This document shows positions 5,887 through 13,588 of a DNA stretch of 13,588 nt, piece by piece. The stretch's first letter is position 1. Each line of letters starts with the position of its first letter. The notes beneath the pieces were generated by a model, which saw nothing but the letters and a program-made list of their open reading frames with translations, was not told the DNA's origin and did not search any database. Both the position numbers and the translations under genes were made by a program. Origin of the DNA: Prevotellaceae bacterium (GTDB lineage Bacteria > Bacteroidota > Bacteroidia > Bacteroidales > Paludibacteraceae); assembly GCA_031270425.1 (NCBI GenBank), contig JAISXQ010000213.1, positions 1 to 13,588 on the forward strand, read 5' to 3'.

Positions 5887-7293
5887 TTATTTTCCCACAC
5901 AAAACTTTCCGAAAATATTCCCCAGAATTTCATCATTAGAAATTTGTCCGGTGATTTCGCCGAGATAGCTTATGCACTCCCGTATATCCTGACTGAGAAA
6001 ATCGCCGGAAACATCATTGTCCAAACCTTCGCTTACCCGTTGTATGGATACGAGAGCTTTTCGCAAAGCATTGTAATGGCGGACGTTACTAATCACCACG
6101 TCGCCGGGACAAATTTCGGGAAGTTGGGAAGCCTTGATTAACGCATTCTGCAATTTTTCAATATGTGTTTTGTTTTTTGCGGAAATATAAATGCGTTCCG
6201 CCTCGAAAACCTCGAAAAGCTGGTTCAAAACATCCAGCTCTTCCGATGATATTTTATCTATTTTATTGAATACAAGAATGATTTTTTTCCCTTCGGCGCG
6301 TTTGGCGATGCGTTCCGTCAGCCATTCGATGCGTTCGCTTACCTGCGTACCGTCCACCAGCCAAAGTACGATGGAAGCCTGCTCAATTTTTTGATAGGTG
6401 CGCTCGATGCCCAGATTTTCGATTTTGTCTTTCGTGTTACGGATGCCTGCCGTATCGATAAACCGGAAGGTAATTCCCTTGATATTCACCGTATCTTCGA
6501 TTACGTCGCGCGTGGTGCCGTGTATGTCGGAAACGATGGCTTTGTCTTCGTTCAGCAACACATTCAGCAAAGTCGATTTCCCGACGTTCGTTTCGCCTAC
6601 CAAGGCTACCGGAATACCGTTTTTCAGGGCATTACCAAGCCGGAAAGAATCTGACAGCTTTTCGATTTTCTTTTCTATTCCGGCGGCAAGTTCTTTCAAT
6701 TGCGAACGGTCGGCAAATTCTACGTCTTCTTCGCTGAAATCGAGTTCCAATTCTACCAGCGAAACAAAATCAAGCAAACGGGAACGGAGCGCCTGCAATT
6801 CGGACGAGAAACCGCCCCGCATTTGGTTCAACGCCATGCGATGCGCTGCGGCAGAGGTGGAAGCGATTAAATCGGCAACGGCTTCGGCTTGCGAAAGATC
6901 CATCTTGCCGTTAAAAAAAGCACGACGGGTAAACTCTCCGGCTTCGGCAAGCCTTGCTCCTTTTTCCAAAAGCAATTGCAGGATACTTTGCTGGATGTAG
7001 GCGGAACCATGGCAGGAAATCTCGACCGTATCTTCGCCCGTAAACGAATGAGGCGTCCGAAAAACACTTACCAAAACCTCATCTACAAGTTGAGTGTTGT
7101 TTTCGGTATCTTCGCAATTAAAAATTTGTCCGAAAACGACAGAGTTCGCAGGCGTTTCTGCAAGTTGTTTTCCATTTTTTGCCATAAAGATTTTATCCGC
7201 AAGGTCGATACTTCCAACACCCGAAATACGGATTACGGCAACTCCTCCGACTCCGGGAGGGGTAGAAACAGCACAAATTATATTTTCATTCAT
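5887..7293 (-). CDS. mnmE: tRNA uridine-5-carboxymethylaminomethyl(34) synthesis GTPase MnmE
   Basis: MnmE works with MnmG to build the cmnm5 modification on U34 of tRNAs reading NNA/NNG codons. The 468 residues are full length. The N-terminal folate-binding domain (about 1-120) has CAVSTPPGVGGVAVIRISG and AGEFTRRAFFNGKMDLSQAEAV. The G domain inserted in the helical part has a P-loop GETNVGKST (233-241), GTTRD (259-263), DTAG (280-283), NKID (343-346) and SAK (371-373). The C-terminus ends in the essential CxGK motif, FCVGK (Cys465). The ATG at 7293 (MNENIICAVS) was chosen; a TTG three codons upstream is less likely. It follows the HdeD-like gene by 21 nt on the same strand and probably shares its transcript. 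Nothing is missing. Confidence 0.96.
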   Translation of the reverse strand: MNENIICAVSTPPGVGGVAVIRISGVGSIDLADKIFMAKNGKQLAETPANSVVFGQIFNCEDTENNTQLVDEVLVSVFRTPHSFTGEDTVEISCHGSAYIQQSILQLLLEKGARLAEAGEFTRRAFFNGKMDLSQAEAVADLIASTSAAAHRMALNQMRGGFSSELQALRSRLLDFVSLVELELDFSEEDVEFADRSQLKELAAGIEKKIEKLSDSFRLGNALKNGIPVALVGETNVGKSTLLNVLLNEDKAIVSDIHGTTRDVIEDTVNIKGITFRFIDTAGIRNTKDKIENLGIERTYQKIEQASIVLWLVDGTQVSERIEWLTERIAKRAEGKKIILVFNKIDKISSEELDVLNQLFEVFEAERIYISAKNKTHIEKLQNALIKASQLPEICPGDVVISNVRHYNALRKALVSIQRVSEGLDNDVSGDFLSQDIRECISYLGEITGQISNDEILGNIFGKFCVGK

Positions 7294-7314
7294 TTTCAAC
7301 AATATATCAAGGTT

Positions 7315-7932
7315 TTATCCCTGTTCATTTTCGTCATGCTCCGCGTCGTCGACTTCTTCCCACGCAGTTAATTGGCTTGCTTTTTTCAACGCTTTACGGA
7401 TTCCGAAAGCCAGAACAAATCCGGTTATCCCATAATAGATCAGCGCGGCGGCGGCAAAATATCCGATCAGATTGCTTATTCCCTGCGGATTTACAATAAC
7501 CAATACGCCGAGAGCGACCAGCAACAACGGACTGAGAAAAGCCAGCGCCGACGTTTTCGGCGCATATTTACGCATATCGAAAATTTCGAAAAACTGTATT
7601 ACAGACAACAGAATTACCAAAATGCCAACTACAAAAACAAACAAGTTGACAAAAAACGCGGACGCCAGTATTAAAGCCAATCCGCCGGAAACGGATAACA
7701 CGCCGCTCGATATAATCAAGTAGAAAAAACCGCTTTCGCGTCCTTTATTCGCCGAAATGACCAAAGAAACAATACCCGATACGATAAGCAATACCCCCAT
7801 ACCGATTACAACGCTTTTAGCCAGCAAGTCGGGATAAATCCACAGCAGGACGCCACCCAAAAAGCAGATGATAGCACGCAGAAAAAGCCAGTCGGTTTTT
7901 ATAAAAAATGATTTTTTTACCGGATTCGACAT
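7315..7932 (-). CDS. HdeD family (DUF308) membrane protein
   Basis: A 205-residue, very hydrophobic protein with six predicted membrane helices at about 16-33, 37-60, 69-91, 94-117, 128-148 and 152-176, arranged as repeated pairs as in DUF308/HdeD proteins. The first helices carry the family look (FLRAIICFLGGVLLWIYPD, then GMGVLLIVSGIVSLV). The C-terminus is a short acidic cytoplasmic tail (WEEVDDAEHDENEQG). In E. coli, HdeD is linked to acid resistance at high cell density; in Bacteroidota the role is not known and should not be assumed. It sits between the uridine phosphorylase gene (40-nt gap) and mnmE (21-nt gap), same strand, no promoter or terminator seen in the gaps, so likely one operon. 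Confidence 0.85.
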   Translation of the reverse strand: MSNPVKKSFFIKTDWLFLRAIICFLGGVLLWIYPDLLAKSVVIGMGVLLIVSGIVSLVISANKGRESGFFYLIISSGVLSVSGGLALILASAFFVNLFVFVVGILVILLSVIQFFEIFDMRKYAPKTSALAFLSPLLLVALGVLVIVNPQGISNLIGYFAAAALIYYGITGFVLAFGIRKALKKASQLTAWEEVDDAEHDENEQG

Positions 7933-7972
7933 ACATGTAAAATTTTTAACGATTTATTTTTCTTGTTATGTA

Positions 7973-8839
7973 TTAAATTCTTTCCAATACAATTTTAATC
8001 AATCCTTCAATAGACCCCTTATAATTCGTATTCATATTGTGCGACACGCGTCCGGCAATAATGGCGCATACGGTCATAGCTTTGTGTCCGAGCAATTTTC
8101 CCAAACCGGCAAGCGCGGAACTTTCCATTTCAAAATTCGTGATAACTTCGCCTTTGTAAGCGAATGTCCGAATTTTTTCGTTCAAATCGGGAAAAGCCGG
8201 TTCCGCCCGCACGTAACGCCCCTGGGGTCCGTAAAAGCCGGGAGCCGCTATGGTAATTCCCTTTACCATATCGTGTCCGATGCGTTCTACCAGCTCCTCG
8301 TCCGCTTTAACGACGTAGGGCGCAGGCAATCTCGACGACCAGTCGCTGTGTTTGCAAAAAGCCTCCTCGAAATCGTATTCCAACATACCGTCCGGCGCTT
8401 TATAAAAATTAAGCAATCCGTCGAAACCCATGGAATACTTTGCCACCACATACGCACCTACCGGAGAAATATCCTGCAATCCGCCCGAAGTGCCTACACG
8501 CACCATGCTAAGCGTCTTTTTCACATTTTTTACTTCGCGCGTCTTAAAATCGACGTTTGCCAAAGCGTCCAGTTCGGTTACTACAATATCAATATTATCC
8601 GTGCCGATTCCATGAGAAACGCAGGAAATGCGTTTACCTTTATACGTTCCGGTTATGGTGTGAAATTCGCGGCTGGATACGTCGCACTCAATCGAATCAA
8701 AATGCCTGGCAATCAAATCGACTCTCGCGGGGTCGCCCACAAGAAGGACTGTATCAGCTAACTGTTCCGGTTTAATATGCAGATGGAAGACCGAACCATC
8801 GTCATTAATAATCAGTTCCGAAGCGGGAATGACTCTCAT
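7973..8839 (-). CDS. udp: Nucleoside phosphorylase, probably uridine phosphorylase
   Basis: Phosphorolysis of a nucleoside to free base and (deoxy)ribose-1-phosphate, a cytoplasmic salvage step. The 288 residues carry the PNP/UDP family 1 landmarks in order: VGDPARV (34-40, phosphate site), SHGIGTDN (75-82), RVGTSGG (114-120, phosphate/ribose site with Arg114 and Thr117), GPQGRY (204-209) and FEMES (236-240, the ribose-binding Glu-Met-Glu). The Q-x-R pair at 206/208 corresponds to the Gln166/Arg168 pair that recognises uracil in E. coli Udp, which favours uridine over purine nucleosides; this is inferred from motif position. The ATG at 8839 is preceded by an AT-rich stretch and a 7-bp tandem repeat. 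Likely cotranscribed with the upstream DUF3127 gene (46-nt gap) and the HdeD-like gene. Confidence 0.88.
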   Translation of the reverse strand: MRVIPASELIINDDGSVFHLHIKPEQLADTVLLVGDPARVDLIARHFDSIECDVSSREFHTITGTYKGKRISCVSHGIGTDNIDIVVTELDALANVDFKTREVKNVKKTLSMVRVGTSGGLQDISPVGAYVVAKYSMGFDGLLNFYKAPDGMLEYDFEEAFCKHSDWSSRLPAPYVVKADEELVERIGHDMVKGITIAAPGFYGPQGRYVRAEPAFPDLNEKIRTFAYKGEVITNFEMESSALAGLGKLLGHKAMTVCAIIAGRVSHNMNTNYKGSIEGLIKIVLERI

Positions 8840-8856
8840 AATGGTTTATTTTTTTG

Positions 8857-8884
8857 TCTTGATTCTTGGCTCTTGGCTCTTGAT
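8857..8884. repeat. 4 x 7-bp tandem repeat between DUF3127 gene and udp
   Basis: Four consecutive 7-bp units on the plus strand: TCTTGAT, TCTTGGC, TCTTGGC, TCTTGAT (8857-8884), almost filling the 46-nt spacer and ending 17 nt before the udp ATG. Period and copy number equal those of the repeat at 131-158, but the sequence is unrelated. Confidence 0.9.
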
Positions 8885-8885
8885 T

Positions 8886-9251
8886 CTAAAACGGCAAATC
8901 GCTGCCTCCGCTTGCCGGATTTTCCGGTTCAAAGGGAGGAATCGACGGCGGCGGCGCGTCAAAGGGCGGCGCAAGTTCCGCGCTTTCCGTTTTTTTCTCT
9001 ACTTTCCACGCGCGAATGCTTGTGTACCATCTTCCGTTATACTCACGGCTTTCGATATCGAAACTCACCGTAACATCGTCTCCAACAGCCATCGGATATT
9101 GGCTGATGCGATCGTTAAATAAATTGAAACAAACTTTTCGAGGATACTGATCGGCAGTTTCCAACACATAATCCTGCGAACGCCATGTTCCGTTTCTTCC
9201 TTCTCCGGTTGCCAAAGGCAAAACGGTAATAATTCTTCCAGAAATTTCCAT
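8886..9251 (-). CDS. DUF3127 OB-fold protein with SSB-like C-terminal tip
   Basis: A 121-residue protein. Residues 1-85 (MEISGRIITVLPLATGEGRNG...QDYVLETADQYPRKVCFNLFN...VGDDVTVSFDIESREYNGRWYTSIRAWKVE) match the Bacteroidota DUF3127 family and look like a single OB-fold. This is followed by a proline-rich linker (about 94-112) and the end GGSDLPF. A flexible linker ending in D-(L/I)-P-F is the hallmark of bacterial SSB, whose tip docks repair and replication proteins. Binding of single-stranded nucleic acid is therefore plausible but not shown. The ATG at 9251 was chosen because the frame's further upstream residues (MFLIKKQRKNNLLS) are not family-like. A TATCTTTG box lies 40 nt upstream; the gene probably leads a transcript continuing into udp. 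Confidence 0.85.
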   Translation of the reverse strand: MEISGRIITVLPLATGEGRNGTWRSQDYVLETADQYPRKVCFNLFNDRISQYPMAVGDDVTVSFDIESREYNGRWYTSIRAWKVEKKTESAELAPPFDAPPPSIPPFEPENPASGGSDLPF

Positions 9252-9290
9252 TGATAATAAATTATTTTTTCTTTGTTTTTTTATGAGGAA

Positions 9291-9298
9291 CAAAGATA
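9291..9298 (-). promoter_or_regulatory. -7 promoter box for the DUF3127-udp transcript
   Basis: The minus strand reads TATCTTTG, an exact TAnnTTTG box, 40 nt before the DUF3127 ATG. No TTTG at the 19-nt spacing was seen. An inverted repeat AAAATGGG / CCCATTTT (9305-9312 with 9329-9336) lies where the -33 region would be and could be an operator; this is weak. Confidence 0.5.
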
Positions 9299-9475
9299 AT
9301 GAGAAAAATGGGGCTATGTAAATTTAATCCCATTTTATTTTAGTATTCTTCTAAAATATTTTTAAATTCGTCGTGTAAAGATTGATTTCTTACATATGGG
9401 CATTTCAAAAAGAATCAAATCTGTCATCCCCGCTTTACAATAGTCAAAAAAACAGATGTTTTAATCAACTCATGT

Positions 9476-9506
9476 TTTGTAAATCGCAGCAAATTTCGTA
9501 AATTTG
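9476..9506 (+). promoter_or_regulatory. Promoter of gapA (-33 TTTG, -7 TAAATTTG)
   Basis: TTTG (9476-9479), a 19-nt spacer and TAAATTTG (9499-9506) form a complete Bacteroidota housekeeping promoter with the same spacing as at tRNA-Met. It predicts transcription from about 9512 and a leader of about 34 nt that is A/T only near the ATG, with no Shine-Dalgarno. Confidence 0.85.
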
Positions 9507-9533
9507 TGCGCAATTTAAAAAATTCAATTTTAA

Positions 9534-10547
<1,014 letters not shown>

Positions 10548-10577
10548 CCCTTTACAGGTATTTCGGACAAATTTTAC

Positions 10578-10619
10578 CAAAGAGTTGCAAGGCTAATCCT
10601 GCAACTCTTTGTTTTTTTT
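10578..10619 (+). terminator. gapA intrinsic terminator
   Basis: CAAAGAGTTGCA (10578-10589) pairs perfectly with TGCAACTCTTTG (10600-10611), the stem possibly extended by GG/CC past a bulged A, followed by eight T (10612-10619). It lies 30 nt after the gapA stop. Confidence 0.93.
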
Positions 10620-10753
10620 CAATTGCGATGTTGCAAGGGTAAATTCCAAATAAGGCATAGCTATTCCATTGAAATTAAAGTCAATAAATCCCGAAAAAGC
10701 AGGACGGGTCTTATTGATCTGCGTTTTTGTTCGGTGGAAATAAAACGTTCTAC

Positions 10754-10785
10754 CCCGCCTTGCGGGAAATTACCCGCTTCCGGGT
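10754..10785 (+). other. Overlapping GC-rich hairpins upstream of the DUF5063 gene
   Basis: CCCGC/GCGGG (10754-10758 with 10762-10766) and ACCCG/CGGGT (10772-10776 with 10781-10785) form two short hairpins. The shared GCGGG can instead pair with CCCGC at 10773-10777. They lie upstream of the predicted -7 box, so in DNA they may be operator-like rather than leader RNA. The rest of 10620-10812 shows nothing recognisable. Confidence 0.35.
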
Positions 10786-10812
10786 TTATTAGGTTGCGCC
10801 CATTATTTTTCG

Positions 10813-10820
10813 TACTTTTG
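10813..10820 (+). promoter_or_regulatory. -7 promoter box for the DUF5063-exonuclease-rlmI operon
   Basis: TACTTTTG followed by CGGG matches TAnnTTTG, 19 nt before the ATG, implying a very short leader. A TTG at 10794-10796 could be the -33 element, but the spacing (16 nt) is short. Confidence 0.6.
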
Positions 10821-10839
10821 CGGGTAAATTTTTCAATTT

Positions 10840-11448
10840 ATGGAAGAACACTTGCCCAATCACTACGTATACAGCCCGAATGTTATCGAATTTGTAACCG
10901 TTGTGGCGGAAACCTGCCTGTTTCTGGAACGCCTCGCGGAACATTCGCCCGCCGAGTTTGTCGATAAGTCGGTAAAAATACTCCCGTTGCTCTATTTGAA
11001 AGCATCACTGGTAGGAATTCCCGAACGGGAACTTGACGAGGAACCCGAACGTTTTGTAACGGAAGACGACTACCGCTACTTATGCGAAGGGATAGCCCGG
11101 CTGTTAGGGAAGGACGATTCGTACCTGGAAGTTTTTCATCCCGACATGGCGTACAGCGACGCTCCGGTTGCCGCTTTTATTTCGGAAAACATCGCCGACA
11201 TCTATCAGGAATTGAAAGATTTTGCCGCCAACTACCGGCTGGGAGAGGAAGAAATAATGAACGATGCCCTCGCCGTTTGCCTCGACGCTTTCGGCGAACA
11301 CTGGGGGCAGAAGCTGCTCGGAACGCTTAGGGCGTTGCACGCACTGCGTTACGACAGCGAATTTGGCGAAGATGAAAAAGGGGAAAAACAGGATTATCCA
11401 AAAATAGACAGGAATCGTTTTTTGAATTATCAAGCCACAGCCCCTTAA
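10840..11448 (+). CDS. DUF5063 domain-containing protein
   Basis: A 202-residue soluble, acidic and largely helical protein with no signal peptide or membrane helix. It resembles the Bacteroidota DUF5063 family (starts MEEHLPNHYVYSPNVIEFVTVVAE; later EDDYRYLCEGIARLLG, SENIADIYQELKDF, and near the C-terminus HWGQKLLGTLRALHAL). I cannot assign a biochemical function: no catalytic motif is evident. The DEDDy exonuclease gene begins 3 nt after this stop, so the two are almost certainly transcribed and probably translated together, hinting at a role around RNA processing or a shared complex; that is inference. The start at 10840 fits the promoter box 20 nt upstream. The C-terminus from about 175 is charged and probably disordered. 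Confidence 0.82.
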   Translation: MEEHLPNHYVYSPNVIEFVTVVAETCLFLERLAEHSPAEFVDKSVKILPLLYLKASLVGIPERELDEEPERFVTEDDYRYLCEGIARLLGKDDSYLEVFHPDMAYSDAPVAAFISENIADIYQELKDFAANYRLGEEEIMNDALAVCLDAFGEHWGQKLLGTLRALHALRYDSEFGEDEKGEKQDYPKIDRNRFLNYQATAP

Positions 11449-11451
11449 TAT

Positions 11452-12111
11452 ATGAAAGCTAAAATATCGAAAGAAGAAGTAAACCGGATGCCTGTCGGAA
11501 CCTTTGAAGGAAAAATTACCTTGATAGAGGACGAATTGGAGGTTGCCGCCGCTATCGAAGAATTGCGCAAATATCCGGTTGTGGGCATCGACACCGAAAC
11601 GCGCCCTTCGTTTACCCGCGGCATTCATCATAAAGTAGCTCTGCTTCAAATTTCCTCCTTTAACCACTGCTTTTTGTTTCGGTTGAACAAAATAGAACGC
11701 TCCGAAAAACTCTTCGATTTTCTTGCGAACGCGGACGTGAAAAAAGTCGGTCTTTCGCTCCGCGACGATATTTCGGGACTTAGCAGAAGACTTCTTTTTA
11801 AGCCGCAAAATTTTATCGACATACAGAATATCGCCCAAAACTACGGAATTCTGGAACTGAGTCTGCAAAAAATATACGCCATCGTTTTCGGTAAAAAAAT
11901 ATCGAAGACACAGCGCCTTACCAACTGGGAAAACGACGAACTGAGCGAAGCCCAACAAATTTACGCCGCCACGGACGCTTGGGCTTGCCTGTGCATCTAC
12001 TCCGAATTGCAAAGTAAAGAAAAACTAACGCAAAAGCAGCTGGCAGAATTATTGGAAGAACAGGCAAACGAGTTAGCAAGTAAACAAATTATGCAGATAA
12101 ACGAAAGGTAA
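11452..12111 (+). CDS. DEDDy-type 3'-5' exonuclease (RNase D / WRN-exo-like)
   Basis: A 219-residue protein consisting mostly of one 3'-5' exonuclease domain. The metal-binding set of the DEDDy class is visible: Exo I VGIDTETRPSF (D47, E49), Exo II GLSLRDDISGL (D105 or D106), and Exo III Y-x3-D in YAATDAWACL (Y171, D175). LQKIYAIVFGKKISKTQRLTNWE (138-160) is the usual RNase D-like segment before Exo III. There is no HRDC domain as in RNase D, so it is a stand-alone exonuclease; whether the substrate is RNA or DNA cannot be told from sequence. The C-terminus (about 187-219) is a Lys/Glu/Gln-rich helix. It starts 3 nt after the DUF5063 stop and is followed by rlmI after 40 nt, suggesting a shared operon and an RNA-related role. 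Confidence 0.9.
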   Translation: MKAKISKEEVNRMPVGTFEGKITLIEDELEVAAAIEELRKYPVVGIDTETRPSFTRGIHHKVALLQISSFNHCFLFRLNKIERSEKLFDFLANADVKKVGLSLRDDISGLSRRLLFKPQNFIDIQNIAQNYGILELSLQKIYAIVFGKKISKTQRLTNWENDELSEAQQIYAATDAWACLCIYSELQSKEKLTQKQLAELLEEQANELASKQIMQINER

Positions 12112-12151
12112 ACAGTCTTTGTTCCTTGCCATAATCTTTGCTTTATAAAAA

Positions 12152-13327
12152 ATGACTTCAATAATACTAAAACCAAAAAAAGAAGAAAGCCTGCGCCGTT
12201 TTCATCCCTGGGTGTTTTCGGGCGCCATACGGCAGATTAAGGGAAAAGTCTGCGAAGGCGATGTGGTGGAAGTCTGCGACTCCGACGGAAATTTCTTAGC
12301 TTTGGGACATTACCAGATAGGGAGTATTGCCGTGCGAATTCTTTCTTTTGAAAAAGAAACGATTGATAATTCGTTTTGGACTAAAAAAATCCGTTCGGCT
12401 TATGCCCTGCGCCAATCTCTGGGACTGCTCCGTGGAAACGAGAACAACGCCTGCCGCCTGATTCACGGCGAAGGCGATTCGCTGCCGGGGCTAATCGTTG
12501 ATATGTACGATGATACGGCTGTGATGCAGGCACATTCGGTAGGAATGCACGAAATTCGCGAAACCTTGGCGCAAGTAATAGCAGAAAACATTCCCGAAGT
12601 GAAAAACGTGTATTATAAATCGGAAACAACGTTGCCTTTCAACGCGCCTGTCACGCCCGAAGACGGTTATTTGATTGGAAAGGAAACTTCGCAGCTTGCC
12701 GTCGAAAACGGATTGAAATTTCATATCGATTGGCTCCGCGGACAAAAAACGGGCTTTTTTATTGATCAGCGCGAAAACCGCAGCCTGCTCGAACATTACT
12801 CCAAAGGGCGTTCGGTATTGAACATGTTCTGCTACACGGGCGGATTTTCGGTTTACGCCATGCGCGGAGGAGCGGAATTGGTTCACTCGGTGGACAGCTC
12901 GGCAAAAGCCATTGAACTGACGGAGAAAAATATCGCACTCAACTTCCCCTGCGATAAACGCCATGCCTCTTTCGCGCAGGACGCTTTCCGCTTCCTGAAC
13001 GAAAATCAACAGAAATACGACCTGATCATCCTTGACCCGCCAGCATTCGCCAAACACCGCGACGCGCTCCGCAACGCGCTGAAAGGCTACAAACGGCTAA
13101 ACGCGAAAGCATTTGAACAGATAAAGCCGGGAGGAATCGTGTTTACATTTTCCTGTTCGCAGGCGGTAAGCAAGGAACAGTTCCGGTTGGCGGTATTCAG
13201 CGCGGCAGCCGAAAGCCGGCGGAATGTCCGCATCCTTAGCCAACTCGTGCAACCCGCCGACCATCCGGTAAATATTTACCACCCCGAAGGGGAATATTTG
13301 AAGGGACTGGTTCTTTGGGTGGAATGA
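12152..13327 (+). CDS. rlmI: 23S rRNA (cytosine-C5)-methyltransferase RlmI family
   Basis: A class I SAM-dependent methyltransferase; the E. coli homologue makes m5C1962 in 23S rRNA. The 391 residues are full length: an N-terminal PUA domain (about 1-75, ILKPKKEESLRRFHPWVFSGAI...), a central domain with GEGDSLPGLIVDMY (106-119) and LRGQKTGFFIDQRENR (195-210), then the SAM domain with motif I VLNMFCYTGGFSVYA (222-236), the acidic SAM contact HSVDSS (D248), motif IV DLIILDPPAFAK (290-301) and the catalytic-type cysteine in FTFSCSQAV (C335). The stop is TGA, the only TGA terminator among the genes here, followed by non-family sequence, so UGA acts as stop in this genome. It is the last gene of the DUF5063-exonuclease cluster. 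Substrate position is inferred from family; related m5C enzymes cannot be fully excluded. Confidence 0.93.
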   Translation: MTSIILKPKKEESLRRFHPWVFSGAIRQIKGKVCEGDVVEVCDSDGNFLALGHYQIGSIAVRILSFEKETIDNSFWTKKIRSAYALRQSLGLLRGNENNACRLIHGEGDSLPGLIVDMYDDTAVMQAHSVGMHEIRETLAQVIAENIPEVKNVYYKSETTLPFNAPVTPEDGYLIGKETSQLAVENGLKFHIDWLRGQKTGFFIDQRENRSLLEHYSKGRSVLNMFCYTGGFSVYAMRGGAELVHSVDSSAKAIELTEKNIALNFPCDKRHASFAQDAFRFLNENQQKYDLIILDPPAFAKHRDALRNALKGYKRLNAKAFEQIKPGGIVFTFSCSQAVSKEQFRLAVFSAAAESRRNVRILSQLVQPADHPVNIYHPEGEYLKGLVLWVE

Positions 13328-13344
13328 AGAACGCCAGCCCCAAA

Positions 13345-13392
13345 AGTCCCCCTGAGGGGAAACAACGTTCGGCGTAAGCCAATTAGGGGGCT
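13345..13392. repeat. C-rich / G-rich inverted element after rlmI
   Basis: AGTCCCCCT (13345-13353), followed directly by GAGGGG, and AGGGGGCT (13385-13392) form an imperfect inverted pair around about 30 nt. This resembles a dispersed Bacteroidota intergenic repeat (AGTCCCCCT...AGGGGGCT) recalled from general experience; only one copy is in the window. Nothing else is evident between rlmI and the following terminator. Confidence 0.45.
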
Positions 13393-13474
13393 ATTACAGC
13401 ATCTCAAAAAAGTTACCGATTCCACCATTTAAACTTCCGCATTCCATTGCATTCCGCTTTCTTTCAAAAAACAA

Positions 13475-13507
13475 AAATCCCTGAAAATTAATAACTTTCA
13501 GGGATTT
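13475..13507. terminator. Terminator hairpin between rlmI and tRNA-Phe
   Basis: A perfect 12-bp stem AAATCCCTGAAA / TTTCAGGGATTT (13475-13486 with 13496-13507) with a 9-nt loop. On the minus strand it is followed by TTGTTTTTTG, fitting termination of tRNA-Phe; on the plus strand a T-rich run follows, so it may also serve rlmI. Confidence 0.82.
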
Positions 13508-13532
13508 ACTTCTTTATTTCTTTTTGCTTTCG

Positions 13533-13588
13533 TGGTACCACCAGGAATCGAACCGGGGACACAAGGATTTTCAGTCCTTTGCTCTACC
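13533..13588 (-). tRNA. tRNA-Phe (anticodon GAA), 5' end outside window
   Basis: The minus strand gives 56 nt from GGTAGAGC (end of the D arm) to discriminator A73 at 13533; about 17 nt at the 5' end lie beyond the window. The anticodon stem AAGGA/TCCTT closes the loop CTGAAAA with anticodon GAA. The variable loop is GTGTC and the T loop TTCGATT. The acceptor 3' strand is TGGTACC. The T stem CCCGG/CCTGG has a C51-U63 mismatch. CCA is not encoded. Confidence 0.93.

Noticed and set aside
7868..8761. Long plus-strand open frame opposite udp
   Set aside because: The minus-strand frame carries all nucleoside phosphorylase motifs; this one is an antisense shadow with no recognisable domain.
10623..10967. 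Open frame on the plus strand between gapA and DUF5063
   Set aside because: It starts right after the gapA terminator, has basic low-similarity sequence and runs into the DUF5063 gene in another frame.

Overview
The window reads as ordinary chromosomal housekeeping DNA from a member of the Bacteroidota, most likely Bacteroidales. Four things support this. The gene content is typical: FtsX beside a DUF3098 protein, a DUF3127 protein, a DUF5063 protein next to a DEDD exonuclease, and ribosomal protein S1 with Bacteroidales-like S1 repeats. The MnmE sequence is close to Bacteroidales versions. Start codons lack Shine-Dalgarno sequences. Several genes are preceded by the phylum's own promoter (TTTG, about 19 nt, then TAnnTTTG). 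No phage, transposon, CRISPR, toxin-antitoxin, secretion or other defence gene is visible.

Layout, left to right. (1) 1-1055, minus strand: the start of a DUF3098 membrane protein and complete ftsX, followed by a 331-nt divergent spacer. (2) 1387-3118, plus strand: sufS and sufE of the Suf iron-sulfur system, closed by a perfect 40-bp palindromic terminator shared with a convergent tRNA-Met(CAT). (3) 3502-9251, minus strand: rpsA with its own promoter, then (reading upstream) mnmE, an HdeD/DUF308 membrane protein, a uridine phosphorylase and a DUF3127 OB-fold protein, probably one loose operon. (4) 9546-10547, plus strand: gapA as a single-gene unit with a textbook promoter and terminator. 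(5) 10840-13327, plus strand: DUF5063, a DEDDy 3'-5' exonuclease and the 23S rRNA methyltransferase rlmI, an RNA-metabolism cluster. (6) The 3' part of a tRNA-Phe(GAA) enters from the right edge on the minus strand.

The genes serve central functions: translation (S1, MnmE tRNA modification, RlmI, two tRNAs), cell division, Fe-S assembly, glycolysis and nucleoside salvage. The most notable observation is that two normally indispensable genes are broken by single-base changes 2 kb apart. sufE has an in-frame TGA where the family has glycine (GGA to TGA), with the missing 32 codons intact downstream. rpsA has lost one G between its second and third S1 domains. Either this part of the assembly contains errors or the genome is decaying; raw reads would decide. 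A second theme is 7-bp-period repeats of unrelated sequence placed just upstream of start codons in same-strand gene spacers.
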